Virus record (IMG/VR): IMGVR_UViG_3300035204_002396
Coordinates: 1 to 37,883 of that record
DNA from: a virus
DNA: 37,883 nucleotides
Reading direction: 5' to 3' (one strand)
Made by a program: the position numbers and the translations under genes. Positions 25,163 to 33,657 of the stretch are shown in pieces. The notes under the pieces are model-generated. The model did not search any database and was not told the origin of the DNA. It saw nothing but the letters and a program-made list of their open reading frames with translations. Within the stretch, counting starts at the first letter, position 1. Each line of letters opens with the position of its first letter.

Positions 25163-25924
25163 ATGGACTTAGTTCCTCTTTTTAAATCTCATTATAGTAT
25201 TGGAAGGTCTATTTTAAACCTTAAGTCTCCCGATGACGTTTCAGAGGATGGGGCAGACTCTATAATTGATATTTGCGTCAAAAATGATCTCGAATCTTTT
25301 TTTCTGGTAGATGATAGTATGTCTGGTTTTTTAGAGGCTTATTCTAACGCCCAAGCTCATAAATTAAAATTTATATTTGGCTTAAGAATCTCTGTATGTA
25401 ATGATTTAAACAGGAAAGATCAAGAAAGCTTAAAAGAAGAGTGCAAATATGTTATTTTTGCTAGAAACGTTAGTGGATACGAAAGATTAATGAAAATATC
25501 TTCTCAAGCAGCGAAGGAGGGCTTTTATTATCAACCTCGTACAGACTTTAAGCAGTTGGATAAACTTTGGGATAATGAAGATTTACGTTTAAGCGTGCCG
25601 TTTTACGATTCCTTTATTTATAAAAATCGCTTACGTGGCTCTTCTTGCTCTTTACCTCCGAAAAGTTATGAATTAGATTTTTTTATTGAAAATAATAATT
25701 TACCATTCGATGATCTATTGGCTTCAAGAATCAGGGAGTATTCTGAAAATATAATCAATACGCAAAGTATTTATTATAAAGATAAATCCCACTTTAAATC
25801 ATATTTAACTTTTAGAGCAATCGATAAAAGAACCACTCTAAGTAAGCCCAACTTAGACCACATGGGAAGCAATGAGTTTTGTTTCGAAAGCTGGAAAGAA
25901 AAAAATGAAAAAAAAGCTTCTTAG
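25163..25924 (+). CDS. dnaE: DNA polymerase III alpha, N-terminal PHP piece
   Basis: 253 residues. It corresponds to roughly the first 270-280 residues of DnaE: VPLFKSHYSIGRSIL (4-18), KFIFGLRISVC, CKYVIFARNVSGYERLMKISSQA, FYYQPRTDFKQLDKLW, and near the end LSKPNLDHMGSNEFCF, which matches the stretch just before the palm in intact DnaE. The usual metal-binding start (HxHSxYS) reads LFKSHYS, so two of the histidines are gone and PHP catalysis is unlikely. The polymerase part is a separate gene 1.5 kb downstream. A probable proofreading exonuclease begins inside its 3' end. Confidence 0.85.
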   Translation: MDLVPLFKSHYSIGRSILNLKSPDDVSEDGADSIIDICVKNDLESFFLVDDSMSGFLEAYSNAQAHKLKFIFGLRISVCNDLNRKDQESLKEECKYVIFARNVSGYERLMKISSQAAKEGFYYQPRTDFKQLDKLWDNEDLRLSVPFYDSFIYKNRLRGSSCSLPPKSYELDFFIENNNLPFDDLLASRIREYSENIINTQSIYYKDKSHFKSYLTFRAIDKRTTLSKPNLDHMGSNEFCFESWKEKNEKKAS

Positions 25925-26543
25925 ATACGAAAAAAATAAAACCTTTGTCTTTATTGATTGCGAGACCTTAAACTTATGTTTGAATTATTGCCATAACTTA
26001 CCTTGGCAAATAGCTATGATTAAAGTCAAAGGAGATAAAATTATAGACTCAAAAGACTTTTATGTAAAATGGCAAACTAAGCTTAAAATAACTGAAGAAG
26101 CAGCAAGGATTACTAGATACAGTCAAGCTACAGTAGATAAAAAAGGTATTGCTCCTGAGAAAATTTACCCTACGATAAAGCAATGGTTAGATGATGCCGA
26201 TTATATCGTTGGACATAATATTTTAGGTTTTGATATTTATCTCATAAAGGGCTTATATGAACACATGGGGGATAGTTACAAGCATTTAACTCACAAAATA
26301 ATTGATACCTATGCTATAGCTAAAGGGATACGAAGCGAAAGATATTACGATAGTAAAACTGATTTTCTTGAGTATCAATATCAAATTACATCACAAATTA
26401 TAAAAGGAATAAAAACCAACTTAACTGCGGTGGGTAAATACTATGATATTGAACATGATTACGCTAACTTGCATAATGCATTAGTTGATTTGGAGTTAAA
26501 TGTAAAAGTCTGGAATAAATTAAAATGGGAAATTGATATATGA
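25905..26543 (+). CDS. DEDDh 3'-5' exonuclease (DnaQ-like proofreading subunit)
   Basis: 212 residues from ATG 25905, which has GGAAAG six bases upstream; an in-frame ATG at 25872 would add 11 residues. Catalytic residues are all visible: Asp18 and Glu20 (FIDCETL), Asp110 (GHNILGFDIYL), His190 and Asp195 (LHNALVD). It also has the ITGHNI-like VGHN motif of DnaQ. It is located between the two polymerase pieces and should proofread for the polymerase, replacing the inactive PHP. No clamp-binding tail is evident. The start lies 20 bases inside the PHP gene; ATGA overlap with the next gene. Confidence 0.88.
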   Translation: MKKKLLRYEKNKTFVFIDCETLNLCLNYCHNLPWQIAMIKVKGDKIIDSKDFYVKWQTKLKITEEAARITRYSQATVDKKGIAPEKIYPTIKQWLDDADYIVGHNILGFDIYLIKGLYEHMGDSYKHLTHKIIDTYAIAKGIRSERYYDSKTDFLEYQYQITSQIIKGIKTNLTAVGKYYDIEHDYANLHNALVDLELNVKVWNKLKWEIDI

Positions 26544-27394
26544 AATATGAAGATGGTCGCCTTCACATCTTTACTCCTTCGTGTTGGTGGGGAGATCAAA
26601 TATTAAATTTTTATGCTATTAAATATTGTTTGGAAAAATATGAAAAATCAAAAGTAATTATTCATGCCAGTAAGAGAGCTTACAACCCTCATTTAAAAAA
26701 AATTATACCAATGGACCAAGGCATTTTAAAATTTTGGTCAACATTTAACTTTGTAGAAGGCATTTTATTTGACTGCGATCCAGAAACACTTTATGAAGAT
26801 GCGGAAGAAAGTAATTATAAATGGTTTCCATTTTTAAATGAACAAGTGCCCGATGATTACAATGTTGATTTATCAAAAGAAATAAATTTTTCTTTATTCC
26901 CTAAAAGATTCAAAAAATTTGAAGATTCTAAGATAGCGGTTTTCCAGCCGATTTCTTTAAAAAATAAACCCGATAACTTAAAAAAAGATTTTTTATGCTC
27001 ATGGGATCAAAGTTTTCAAGAATTAATTAAAAAAAAGTATTCTATATATCTTATTGGATCAGTTGAAGATTTAAATCAATGTGAAATATTTTACCCAGAG
27101 TTATTAAAAAATAATAATATAATTAATTTAATGGGAAAAATAAATATGTTCGAAGCCATTGATTTAGTAATGAATCACGCCTCATTCGTGCTATCTTGTT
27201 GTAGCTGGAGTGCATGGTATGGCATCGCTTCTCGCACTCCTACAGCTTTCGCGGCTGGCCCTATACTAGAGAGCGGCCATGATAATAAATACGTAAAACT
27301 AATCAAAAATAAAGATATTTTTTATATGGACTATTCTTCAAAAAAAGAAGAAGCTGATTCAAATATCCAAGAATGGATAATGTTAAACGCATGA
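26540..27394 (+). CDS. GT9-like (heptosyltransferase-type) glycosyltransferase inside the polymerase locus
   Basis: 284 residues. N-terminal HIFTPSCWWGDQILNFYAIKYCLEKY parallels the GGLGDxxL...LK opening of ADP-heptose transferases. The donor lobe has SKIAVFQPISLK (131-142), YSIYLIGSVEDLNQCEIF, IINLMGKINMFEAIDLVMNHASFVLSC in pieces, then CSWSAWYGIASRTPTAFAAGP, the usual donor-binding Ser/Gly region. The product is a cytoplasmic sugar transferase of unknown specificity. It has no link to replication, yet sits between the exonuclease and the polymerase core with overlaps on both sides, so it looks like an insertion. Confidence 0.75.
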   Translation: MKYEDGRLHIFTPSCWWGDQILNFYAIKYCLEKYEKSKVIIHASKRAYNPHLKKIIPMDQGILKFWSTFNFVEGILFDCDPETLYEDAEESNYKWFPFLNEQVPDDYNVDLSKEINFSLFPKRFKKFEDSKIAVFQPISLKNKPDNLKKDFLCSWDQSFQELIKKKYSIYLIGSVEDLNQCEIFYPELLKNNNIINLMGKINMFEAIDLVMNHASFVLSCCSWSAWYGIASRTPTAFAAGPILESGHDNKYVKLIKNKDIFYMDYSSKKEEADSNIQEWIMLNA

Positions 27395-29985
27395 GCGCTT
27401 ACGCCGACCAATTTGAGACTCTAGACCTTAACCTTCATGGGGTTAGACTGCCTAGTTTTACTATAGATAATAAATATAAACATGAGCTTAAAGTAAGCGA
27501 AGATACAAATAATTTTGAATTCTTAAAAGCACTCTGCTTGCATGGATTAAAAAAGAAAAAAATAAAATCAAAAGACTATACAAAAAGATTAAATTACGAA
27601 CTTGAAACTTTAGAAGAATTAGGGTTTACCGATTATATCTTATTGGTATGGGATGTAATCAATTTTTGTAATGAAAACAACATTGCATATAATTTGGGAA
27701 GAGGAAGCGCTGCTGGTTGTTTAGTATTATTTCTTATCGGGGTTACCGGAATTGACCCATTAAAATATGAACTTTTCTTCGAAAGATTCGTATCTAAGGT
27801 TAGAGCCAAAAAGAAAATTGTAAAAGGCATAACTTATCTCGATGGATCATTAATGGTTGATGTGGATATAGATATCTGTTATTATAATCGCCAAAACGTT
27901 ATAAATTATTTAAATACTAAGTTCACGGGTAAGACTAGCAAAATTCTAACTTTAAATACCTTAAATACTAGATTATTAATAAAAGAATGTGGTAAAATAA
28001 TAGGGGAACATAGCGAGCAAGAAATGAATAAAGTTTCCGCTATGGTTCCAAAGTTATTTGGACAAGTAAGGGACTTGCAGGAGACTTATGAAGAAGTTGA
28101 AGAATTTAAAAAATGGTGTGATGAGAACCCAGAGGTTTATAAAACAGCTTTAAAATTAAGAAGCTTAAATAAAAACAAAGGCATTCACCCTTCGGCAATA
28201 GCCATTTCCTACGGTCCTCTTAATAAGAGTTGCCCCACTGAATTATCATCTGACAAGAAAAACTCTGTATGTTCTTATGATATGAATTGGGTTTCCTTAT
28301 CTAATGTAAAGCTAGATGTTTTAGGTCTGAGGTGTGTTTCTGTTGTAGATGATGTCTGCAAACAACTTGGGATTAAACTTCACGATATCGATTTAGATAA
28401 TCCTTTTATCTATCAGCAACTCCAAAATTTAGAGAATCCTCATGGATTATTTCAAATTGAAGCAGAAACTAATTTTAAAGTATGCCAAAAGGTAAACCCC
28501 AAGAATCTAGAGCAATTAAGCGGCGTTTTAGCCTTGGCTCGCCCCGGAGCTCTATCTTATGTTGATCAATACGCAAATTATACCAATAATGGTACATACG
28601 ATGTGATCCATCCTTTCTTCGATGATATTTTATCAAGTACAGGAGGCGTTGCCTTATACCAAGAACAATTAATGAAAATGGCTCATAAAGTAGGTTTTAC
28701 TTTGGATGAAGCTGAAATTTTACGTCGCATCGTTGGTAAGAAAAAGGTGTCCGAAGTAAGAAAATGGAAGAAAAAAATTAAAGATAAAATAGCGGAAAAT
28801 AAATTAGATAAAGAAGTTAGCGATGTACTTTGGAAAGTTTTAGAAGATTCGGCTAATTATTCTTTTAACAAGTCTCACTCTTTGGCTTACGCAGCTTTAT
28901 CTGCAATAACTATTTATCTTAAGTTTAAATATCCCAAGGAATTTTTTCTAGCTTTATTAAAGATGAGTAGGCACGAACCTGAATCTATAAAAGAAATTTC
29001 TAAAATTCATAAAGAAATGAACTCTCTTAACGTAGAGTTGCTTTCTCCTCATTTGATTAAATCTCAAATGGATTTTTGCATCGAGGGAGATAATATAAGG
29101 TTTGGCTTGTTATCGATTAAAAAAATTGCTGATAAATCAATTGAAAAATTAAATAAATTTAAAGATAACTATTCTACAAAATTTGAAGTTTTTGAAGCTG
29201 CTAATAAATCAGGATTAGGAATAGGCATGTTGTCAGCCTTAATACAAGCGGGAGCTTTCGAGGGTTTTTCTCAGTCTCGTACTAGGGTAGTTTATGAAGC
29301 TCAAATTTGGGGCATTCTAACCACTAGAGAAAAAGTACTAGTCCACGAATTGGGTGAAGAATTTGATTATGACTTAATAAAAATAATTAAACATCTTTAT
29401 ACCACTTTAGATAAAACTCATGCAGACCCTAAAAAACATAAATTGTTTATTAAAGAAAGTCGGCAAAAAACAATTAAAAAGAAAGCTGAAAATTTTGGAA
29501 AAATATATCAACAAAATAAGAAGTCTGCATCTTTTGCGAATTGGTATTACGAAAAGAAATTATTAGGTTATACTTCTGGAATTACTTTGTTAGACATATG
29601 GAGTGAATATACCAGTGGCTTATCATCCATCTCAACAGCGCAAAACTCTCCCATAAATAGTCGCATAAAAATAATTGGATTTATCGAAGGAAAACCTTAC
29701 AGAAGCGTCTCTAGAAAAGGAAGCTCATACTTAAGATTCCAACTCTCAGACGAAGACAAAGAGGTTAAAATCATGATCTTTAATGACAAGATGTGGAATT
29801 GCATTGGTAAAGATGGCTCTAGGGTTCCCAAAGAAGGAGAGATAGTCATCGTTAAAGGTGTCGTAAAAGATGAAGTAATTTTCGCTGACGAAATTTTCCC
29901 CCAAAGGAAGAATAGCATATATACAAGCTTGGCTGAGTTAAAAGAAAAAAATCCGACCTTGACAAAAGACCAAGATGTTCTATAA
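27391..29985 (+). CDS. dnaE: DNA polymerase III alpha, catalytic piece (palm to OB fold)
   Basis: 864 residues from ATG 27391 (ATGA overlap with the previous gene); an in-frame ATG at 27373 would add six. Palm: GFTDYILLVWDVINF (78-92), GRGSAAG (103-109), ERF then DVDID (157-161) with catalytic Asp157 and Asp159; third Asp309 in KLDVLGL. Further blocks: GLFQIEA, LALARPGA, ALYQEQLMKMAHKVGFTLDEAEILRR in pieces, NKSHSLAYAALSA. Helix-hairpin-helix region near FGLLSIKKIADKSIEKL and an OB domain near the end (IGFIEGKPYRSV, SSYLRFQLSDEDKEVKIMIF in pieces). An insertion of about 15 residues lies between ERF and DVDID. With the PHP piece it forms one normal DnaE. Confidence 0.95.
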   Translation: MSAYADQFETLDLNLHGVRLPSFTIDNKYKHELKVSEDTNNFEFLKALCLHGLKKKKIKSKDYTKRLNYELETLEELGFTDYILLVWDVINFCNENNIAYNLGRGSAAGCLVLFLIGVTGIDPLKYELFFERFVSKVRAKKKIVKGITYLDGSLMVDVDIDICYYNRQNVINYLNTKFTGKTSKILTLNTLNTRLLIKECGKIIGEHSEQEMNKVSAMVPKLFGQVRDLQETYEEVEEFKKWCDENPEVYKTALKLRSLNKNKGIHPSAIAISYGPLNKSCPTELSSDKKNSVCSYDMNWVSLSNVKLDVLGLRCVSVVDDVCKQLGIKLHDIDLDNPFIYQQLQNLENPHGLFQIEAETNFKVCQKVNPKNLEQLSGVLALARPGALSYVDQYANYTNNGTYDVIHPFFDDILSSTGGVALYQEQLMKMAHKVGFTLDEAEILRRIVGKKKVSEVRKWKKKIKDKIAENKLDKEVSDVLWKVLEDSANYSFNKSHSLAYAALSAITIYLKFKYPKEFFLALLKMSRHEPESIKEISKIHKEMNSLNVELLSPHLIKSQMDFCIEGDNIRFGLLSIKKIADKSIEKLNKFKDNYSTKFEVFEAANKSGLGIGMLSALIQAGAFEGFSQSRTRVVYEAQIWGILTTREKVLVHELGEEFDYDLIKIIKHLYTTLDKTHADPKKHKLFIKESRQKTIKKKAENFGKIYQQNKKSASFANWYYEKKLLGYTSGITLLDIWSEYTSGLSSISTAQNSPINSRIKIIGFIEGKPYRSVSRKGSSYLRFQLSDEDKEVKIMIFNDKMWNCIGKDGSRVPKEGEIVIVKGVVKDEVIFADEIFPQRKNSIYTSLAELKEKNPTLTKDQDVL

Positions 29986-29986
29986 T
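29959..29986 (+). promoter_or_regulatory. Perfect consensus promoter with predicted +1 at the ATG 29994
   Basis: TTGACA (29959-29964), 16 bases, TATAAT (29981-29986), then seven bases to ATG 29994. Both hexamers are perfect. It lies inside the 3' end of the polymerase gene. The predicted +1 is on or one base before the start codon. No Shine-Dalgarno sequence is present. Confidence 0.75.
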
Positions 29987-29993
29987 TAAGACA

Positions 29994-30608
29994 ATGAATG
30001 TACAATTTTATAAGCCAAATGCAAAAGGCACGGGTACGGCATGTTCGTTCTGGCGCGATGAAAGAGATAACAGTTTTTGGGCGAGTATGATTAGACAAGA
30101 CTCGGCAACTGCAAAGACTTTTGGGAAAAATAAAGATAATCCTAAAAAAAATGTAAAAACAAAATTCCAAGCAGTCGAAGTCGCGGGTATCATAGACGCG
30201 ATTGAAAGAAACGCAGAATACAAAGGCTATCATAAAAGCAGGAATCAAGAAATTAGTTTTTTCTTTAAGCCTTATTTTAAAGGTGAAGAAACAGAAGAAT
30301 TAGGCGAAGTGGCAGGAGACGTTGAGGTTAGCAATAAAAAGAGTAAGTTAAATGGAAATCTAAACGGAAAAATTTCTAAAACGAAACCTACTCAAGTAGG
30401 CTTTTCTTTTTCAATTAATCGTACCGACATAGAAGACACTACTGATAAACAGTCTTATTTAATTGGTTTTTATTATCCCGAAGCAACTCTATTAAAAAAT
30501 TATCTACAAACCATTCTTCAAGATAGCTTTAGGGTTCCGTTTAACAAAGGGTCTTCAGAAAAGAAACCTACGCAATCCAAAAACACCAAAGACGAGTACG
30601 ATTTTTAA
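29994..30608 (+). CDS. Probable single-stranded DNA-binding protein
   Basis: 204 residues. MNVQFYKPNAKGTGTACSFW, KNKDNPKKNVKTKFQAVEVAGIIDAIERN in pieces, and QVGFSFSINR with SYLIGFYYPEATLLKNYLQTIL define a phage group I know as uncharacterised, with a layout like PC4/Whirly ssDNA-binding folds (beta-sheet plus long helix). The C-terminal region is Lys/Ser/Thr-rich and ends in an acidic-aromatic DEYDF, as SSB proteins do. A perfect promoter and a place right after the polymerase suit an abundant SSB. No other SSB is seen in the window. The function is inference. Confidence 0.65.
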   Translation: MNVQFYKPNAKGTGTACSFWRDERDNSFWASMIRQDSATAKTFGKNKDNPKKNVKTKFQAVEVAGIIDAIERNAEYKGYHKSRNQEISFFFKPYFKGEETEELGEVAGDVEVSNKKSKLNGNLNGKISKTKPTQVGFSFSINRTDIEDTTDKQSYLIGFYYPEATLLKNYLQTILQDSFRVPFNKGSSEKKPTQSKNTKDEYDF

Positions 30609-30616
30609 TATTAAAG

Positions 30617-32500
30617 GTGAGAAAGAAAAAAATATTTTTCCAAAGCGATTTTTCGCTTATTAAAACAGGATTTGCTAGAAGCGCCAAAGCGCTTTTGTCT
30701 TACCTCTACAAAACAGGCAAATATGATATCGTTCATTACTGCGTAGGAATGGATGAAAAATCTGCCGACTTATTACGTACCCCTTGGAAATCTATTGGAT
30801 GTTTACCTAATGCGCCCGACAAAAGAAACCAAATAAACAGAGACCCCTCTTTAGCCAAAATCGCAAATTATGGAGCTTATTACCTTGACGAAGCGATTGC
30901 TAAGGAAAAACCAGATGTTTATATAGCGGCCCAAGATATATGGGGAGTAGATTTCGCAGTAAAAAAACATTGGTTTAGTAAAATTACTTCGGTTATTTGG
31001 ACGACATTAGATTCTTTACCCCTTTTACCTTCGGCTTTAACTATAGCTCCTAAAGTAAAAAATTATTGGATGTGGAGCGATTTTGCTACTAAAGAAATGC
31101 ATCGACTTGGCCATAAACAAGTCAAAACTATGCATGGGATTATTGATACTCATAATTTCCACAAATTAAGCCCGACAAAACGTGACGAACTCAGAGCTAA
31201 TCACGGTATAGAAAAAGATGCTTTTATTATCGGGTATGTTTTTAGAAATCAAATGAGAAAATCCGTACCTAATCTCATTGAAGGATTTAAACTTTTTAAA
31301 ACGAATAATCCAAACATTAAGGACGCTAAATTATTATTGCATACTGATTTTAGAGAAGGCTGGGACATTAAAAGATTAGCGGAAGAACATAATGTAGATT
31401 GGAGTGATATATTAACACCTCAAATATGTGGAAAATGTTTAAATTATCAAGTCAAGCCTTTCGAAAAACCCGATTCTAATTGCTCCTTTTGCAAAGCTCA
31501 AAATACTGTTAATCCCACGGGCGTAGGCTTGGGAGTTACTGAGCCTCAATTAAATGAAATTTATAATTTGATGGATGTTTATTGTCATCCTTTCACTTCG
31601 GGCGGTCAAGAAATTCCAGTTCAAGAAGCTAAACTCGCTGAGTTAATCACATTAGTTACTAACTATAGCTGTGGTGAAGAAATGTGCGGTAAAACGGCGA
31701 ATTCTTTACATTTGAACTGGAGCGAATATAGAGAGTTCGGGACAAACTTTATAAAAGCCTCTACGGACCCTGTGCATATAGCTACTCAACTTTTTAAAGT
31801 CTATTCTATGGACGATAAACAGAAAAATAAAATGGGGGAAGCGGCTAGAAATTGGGCGCTTCAAAATTTTTCTGTAGAAAGTGTGGGTAAGAAAATAGAA
31901 AGCTTTTTAGATTCCGCGAAGTTTATAGATGAAAAAAAATATCCGAAGGTGGAAAAAAAAGACCCTAAAGTAGAAATACCGCAAATAGAAAATAATGGAG
32001 AGTGGATTAAAACTTTATATTCTGAAATATTAAAAACCGAAGTGGATGATCTAGATGATGGGTTTAAATATTGGATGACCGAACTTGACAAAGGGGCTTC
32101 TAGAGAAAAAATAGAAGAGTATTTTAGGGGGGTTGCTACAAAATCTAACGCAGAAGAGCAAGCTAAAGACATAAAAAATCAATTAGATAAAAATACCAAA
32201 AGAATTTTATACGTAATTCCTGAAAATGAGTTAGATATTTTTATTTCTTCGAGCTTATTTGAATCAATTAAAGAGTTATATCCCGAACACGATCTCTATG
32301 TGGCCACTAATAGCTCTTATGCCCCCCTTCTTTACGCTAATGATTATGTTCACAAAGTCTTACCCATTAATGAAGAGTTCAATAATCTTCAAAATTTCAA
32401 AGACAGCGAAGGGAACGATTTGTTCGAGACAATCTACACTCCCTCTTTAAATAAAAGTAATTACCAACAAATAACTAAAACTAATATTTGTTACAAATGA
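30617..32500 (+). CDS. GT4 glycosyltransferase with zinc ribbon, DUF4214 and half of a GT9 fold
   Basis: 627 residues from GTG 30617, preceded by AAAG. Domain order: GT4-like N-lobe (FFQSDFSLIKTGFARSAKAL, 7-26); a donor lobe from about 200 (GYVFRNQMRKSVPNLIEGF) interrupted by a zinc-ribbon-like CGKC at 271-274 and CSFC at 289-292; GGQEIPVQEAKLAELI around 329-344. After a Lys/Pro linker comes a DUF4214-like unit (WIKTLYSEILKTEVD... YWMTELDKGASREKIEEYF, 463-504), seen in surface proteins. Residues from 528 (RILYVIPENELDIFISSSLFES) match the N-lobe of GT9 transferases. The C-lobe is in the next gene. A three-part sugar transferase of unknown acceptor. Confidence 0.8.
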   Translation: MRKKKIFFQSDFSLIKTGFARSAKALLSYLYKTGKYDIVHYCVGMDEKSADLLRTPWKSIGCLPNAPDKRNQINRDPSLAKIANYGAYYLDEAIAKEKPDVYIAAQDIWGVDFAVKKHWFSKITSVIWTTLDSLPLLPSALTIAPKVKNYWMWSDFATKEMHRLGHKQVKTMHGIIDTHNFHKLSPTKRDELRANHGIEKDAFIIGYVFRNQMRKSVPNLIEGFKLFKTNNPNIKDAKLLLHTDFREGWDIKRLAEEHNVDWSDILTPQICGKCLNYQVKPFEKPDSNCSFCKAQNTVNPTGVGLGVTEPQLNEIYNLMDVYCHPFTSGGQEIPVQEAKLAELITLVTNYSCGEEMCGKTANSLHLNWSEYREFGTNFIKASTDPVHIATQLFKVYSMDDKQKNKMGEAARNWALQNFSVESVGKKIESFLDSAKFIDEKKYPKVEKKDPKVEIPQIENNGEWIKTLYSEILKTEVDDLDDGFKYWMTELDKGASREKIEEYFRGVATKSNAEEQAKDIKNQLDKNTKRILYVIPENELDIFISSSLFESIKELYPEHDLYVATNSSYAPLLYANDYVHKVLPINEEFNNLQNFKDSEGNDLFETIYTPSLNKSNYQQITKTNICYK

Positions 32501-33654
32501 AATTATCCACTCTCTACTCTTCCACTACTGGATTAAAAATAAATAAACCATCTTTATGGGAACTTTATTATCCAATTGTAGAAGATAAATTTATAACCAT
32601 TGACACCAAGGACTCTTTTTATTTTCAATGGCAATTAGTATTAGACATGGTACTACCTTTACTTCAGGAAAAAGGTATTTCAGTCTTTCAGCTAGGTAAT
32701 ACAGATGACCCTATTTTGCAAGGCGTAAATCGCTCAAATGGTAACGTAAACCCTAACCAACTGCCTCATATTTTAAATAAATCTTTGCTCCATTTAAGTT
32801 CTAATAACTTCAGTACTCATGTCGCCGCCTCCTTAAACACTAAGCTTATATGTCTGTTATTTAAAGAAAAAGAAAAATTTGCATTTGATTGGGGAAACTC
32901 TAAAAATCAACATTTTGTTCATCCCGTTAAAAATGATAACTTTATTAAACCCGAAAATATCGCTAAAAAGATTTGTGATGTTTTAAAAATAAAATTTTCA
33001 TTTGATTACGAAACTATTTTTTGCGGAGAAAGATGCAAGGACGGAGTTGAATTCGTGGAGACATCTCCTTTATCTTCGGTTTCTTTACAAGAAATAGGCG
33101 TTCCTCACGTAATAGTCAGGATGGATTTTGATTTTGACGAACAAGGGTTAATAAACCAATTAAATAATGGACCCGCCGTTATTGTCACAGATAAACCTAT
33201 AAACAATGAAATTATTACTAACTTTAAAAATCGTATCAAAGAAGTAATTTATATTATAAAAGAAGATAACGATAATCCTGATTTTTGTTTAAATATTGTA
33301 AATTCGGGAATAAATATAATTCTAATATCTTACCTTCCTCAAGAAGATATAAACGCAAAAAAAATTCATTATATGGAAATGGGTAATATAACGCAGCAAT
33401 CAATCCATTCTATTAAATCCTTACCAAATTGGGAAAAATTAAATTTAAATGATTTATATTACAAAAGCAAAAAATACTTTTTAAAAGACGGCAAAGTCCA
33501 TCAATCGGACGCAGCTTGTCGGGAAGGAATTTCTTGCGCTCAAAAAAATCAATTACAAAAAGTCATAGATTCCCCACTTTTTTGGAAGAATTTAGATTTA
33601 TTAACTATTTTTAAAAAAAAGGTTGATTCCTCTTCAAAAAAAGATAAAAATTAA
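32497..33654 (+). CDS. GT9-like donor-lobe protein
   Basis: 385 residues from ATG 32497 (ATGA overlap); an in-frame TTG at 32488 is less likely. The first 150 residues look like the C-lobe of a heptosyltransferase: VEDKFITIDTKDS, FYFQWQLVLDMVLPLLQEKG, ISVFQLGNTDD, LPHILNKSLLHLSSNNFSTHVAASL in pieces and LICLLF. The N-lobe of the same fold appears at the end of the preceding protein, so the two may assemble. The second half (VIVRMDFDFDEQGL, AVIVTDKPINNEI, then a Cys-containing CREGISCAQK) is not recognised. Complete and without frameshift. Confidence 0.65.
   Translation: MKLSTLYSSTTGLKINKPSLWELYYPIVEDKFITIDTKDSFYFQWQLVLDMVLPLLQEKGISVFQLGNTDDPILQGVNRSNGNVNPNQLPHILNKSLLHLSSNNFSTHVAASLNTKLICLLFKEKEKFAFDWGNSKNQHFVHPVKNDNFIKPENIAKKICDVLKIKFSFDYETIFCGERCKDGVEFVETSPLSSVSLQEIGVPHVIVRMDFDFDEQGLINQLNNGPAVIVTDKPINNEIITNFKNRIKEVIYIIKEDNDNPDFCLNIVNSGINIILISYLPQEDINAKKIHYMEMGNITQQSIHSIKSLPNWEKLNLNDLYYKSKKYFLKDGKVHQSDAACREGISCAQKNQLQKVIDSPLFWKNLDLLTIFKKKVDSSSKKDKN
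33623..33650 (+). promoter_or_regulatory. Weak candidate promoter before ATG 33658
   Basis: TTGATT (33623-33628), 16 bases, TAAAAA (33645-33650), seven bases to ATG 33658. Four of six matches in each box. The geometry copies the stronger promoters, but AT-rich sequence makes chance matches likely. Confidence 0.25.
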
Positions 33655-33657
33655 TGC

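Noticed and set aside
25850-27400. Split intein at the polymerase break
   Set aside because: Neither the end of the PHP piece nor the start of the catalytic piece has intein splice motifs (no Cys/Ser start block, no His-Asn end).
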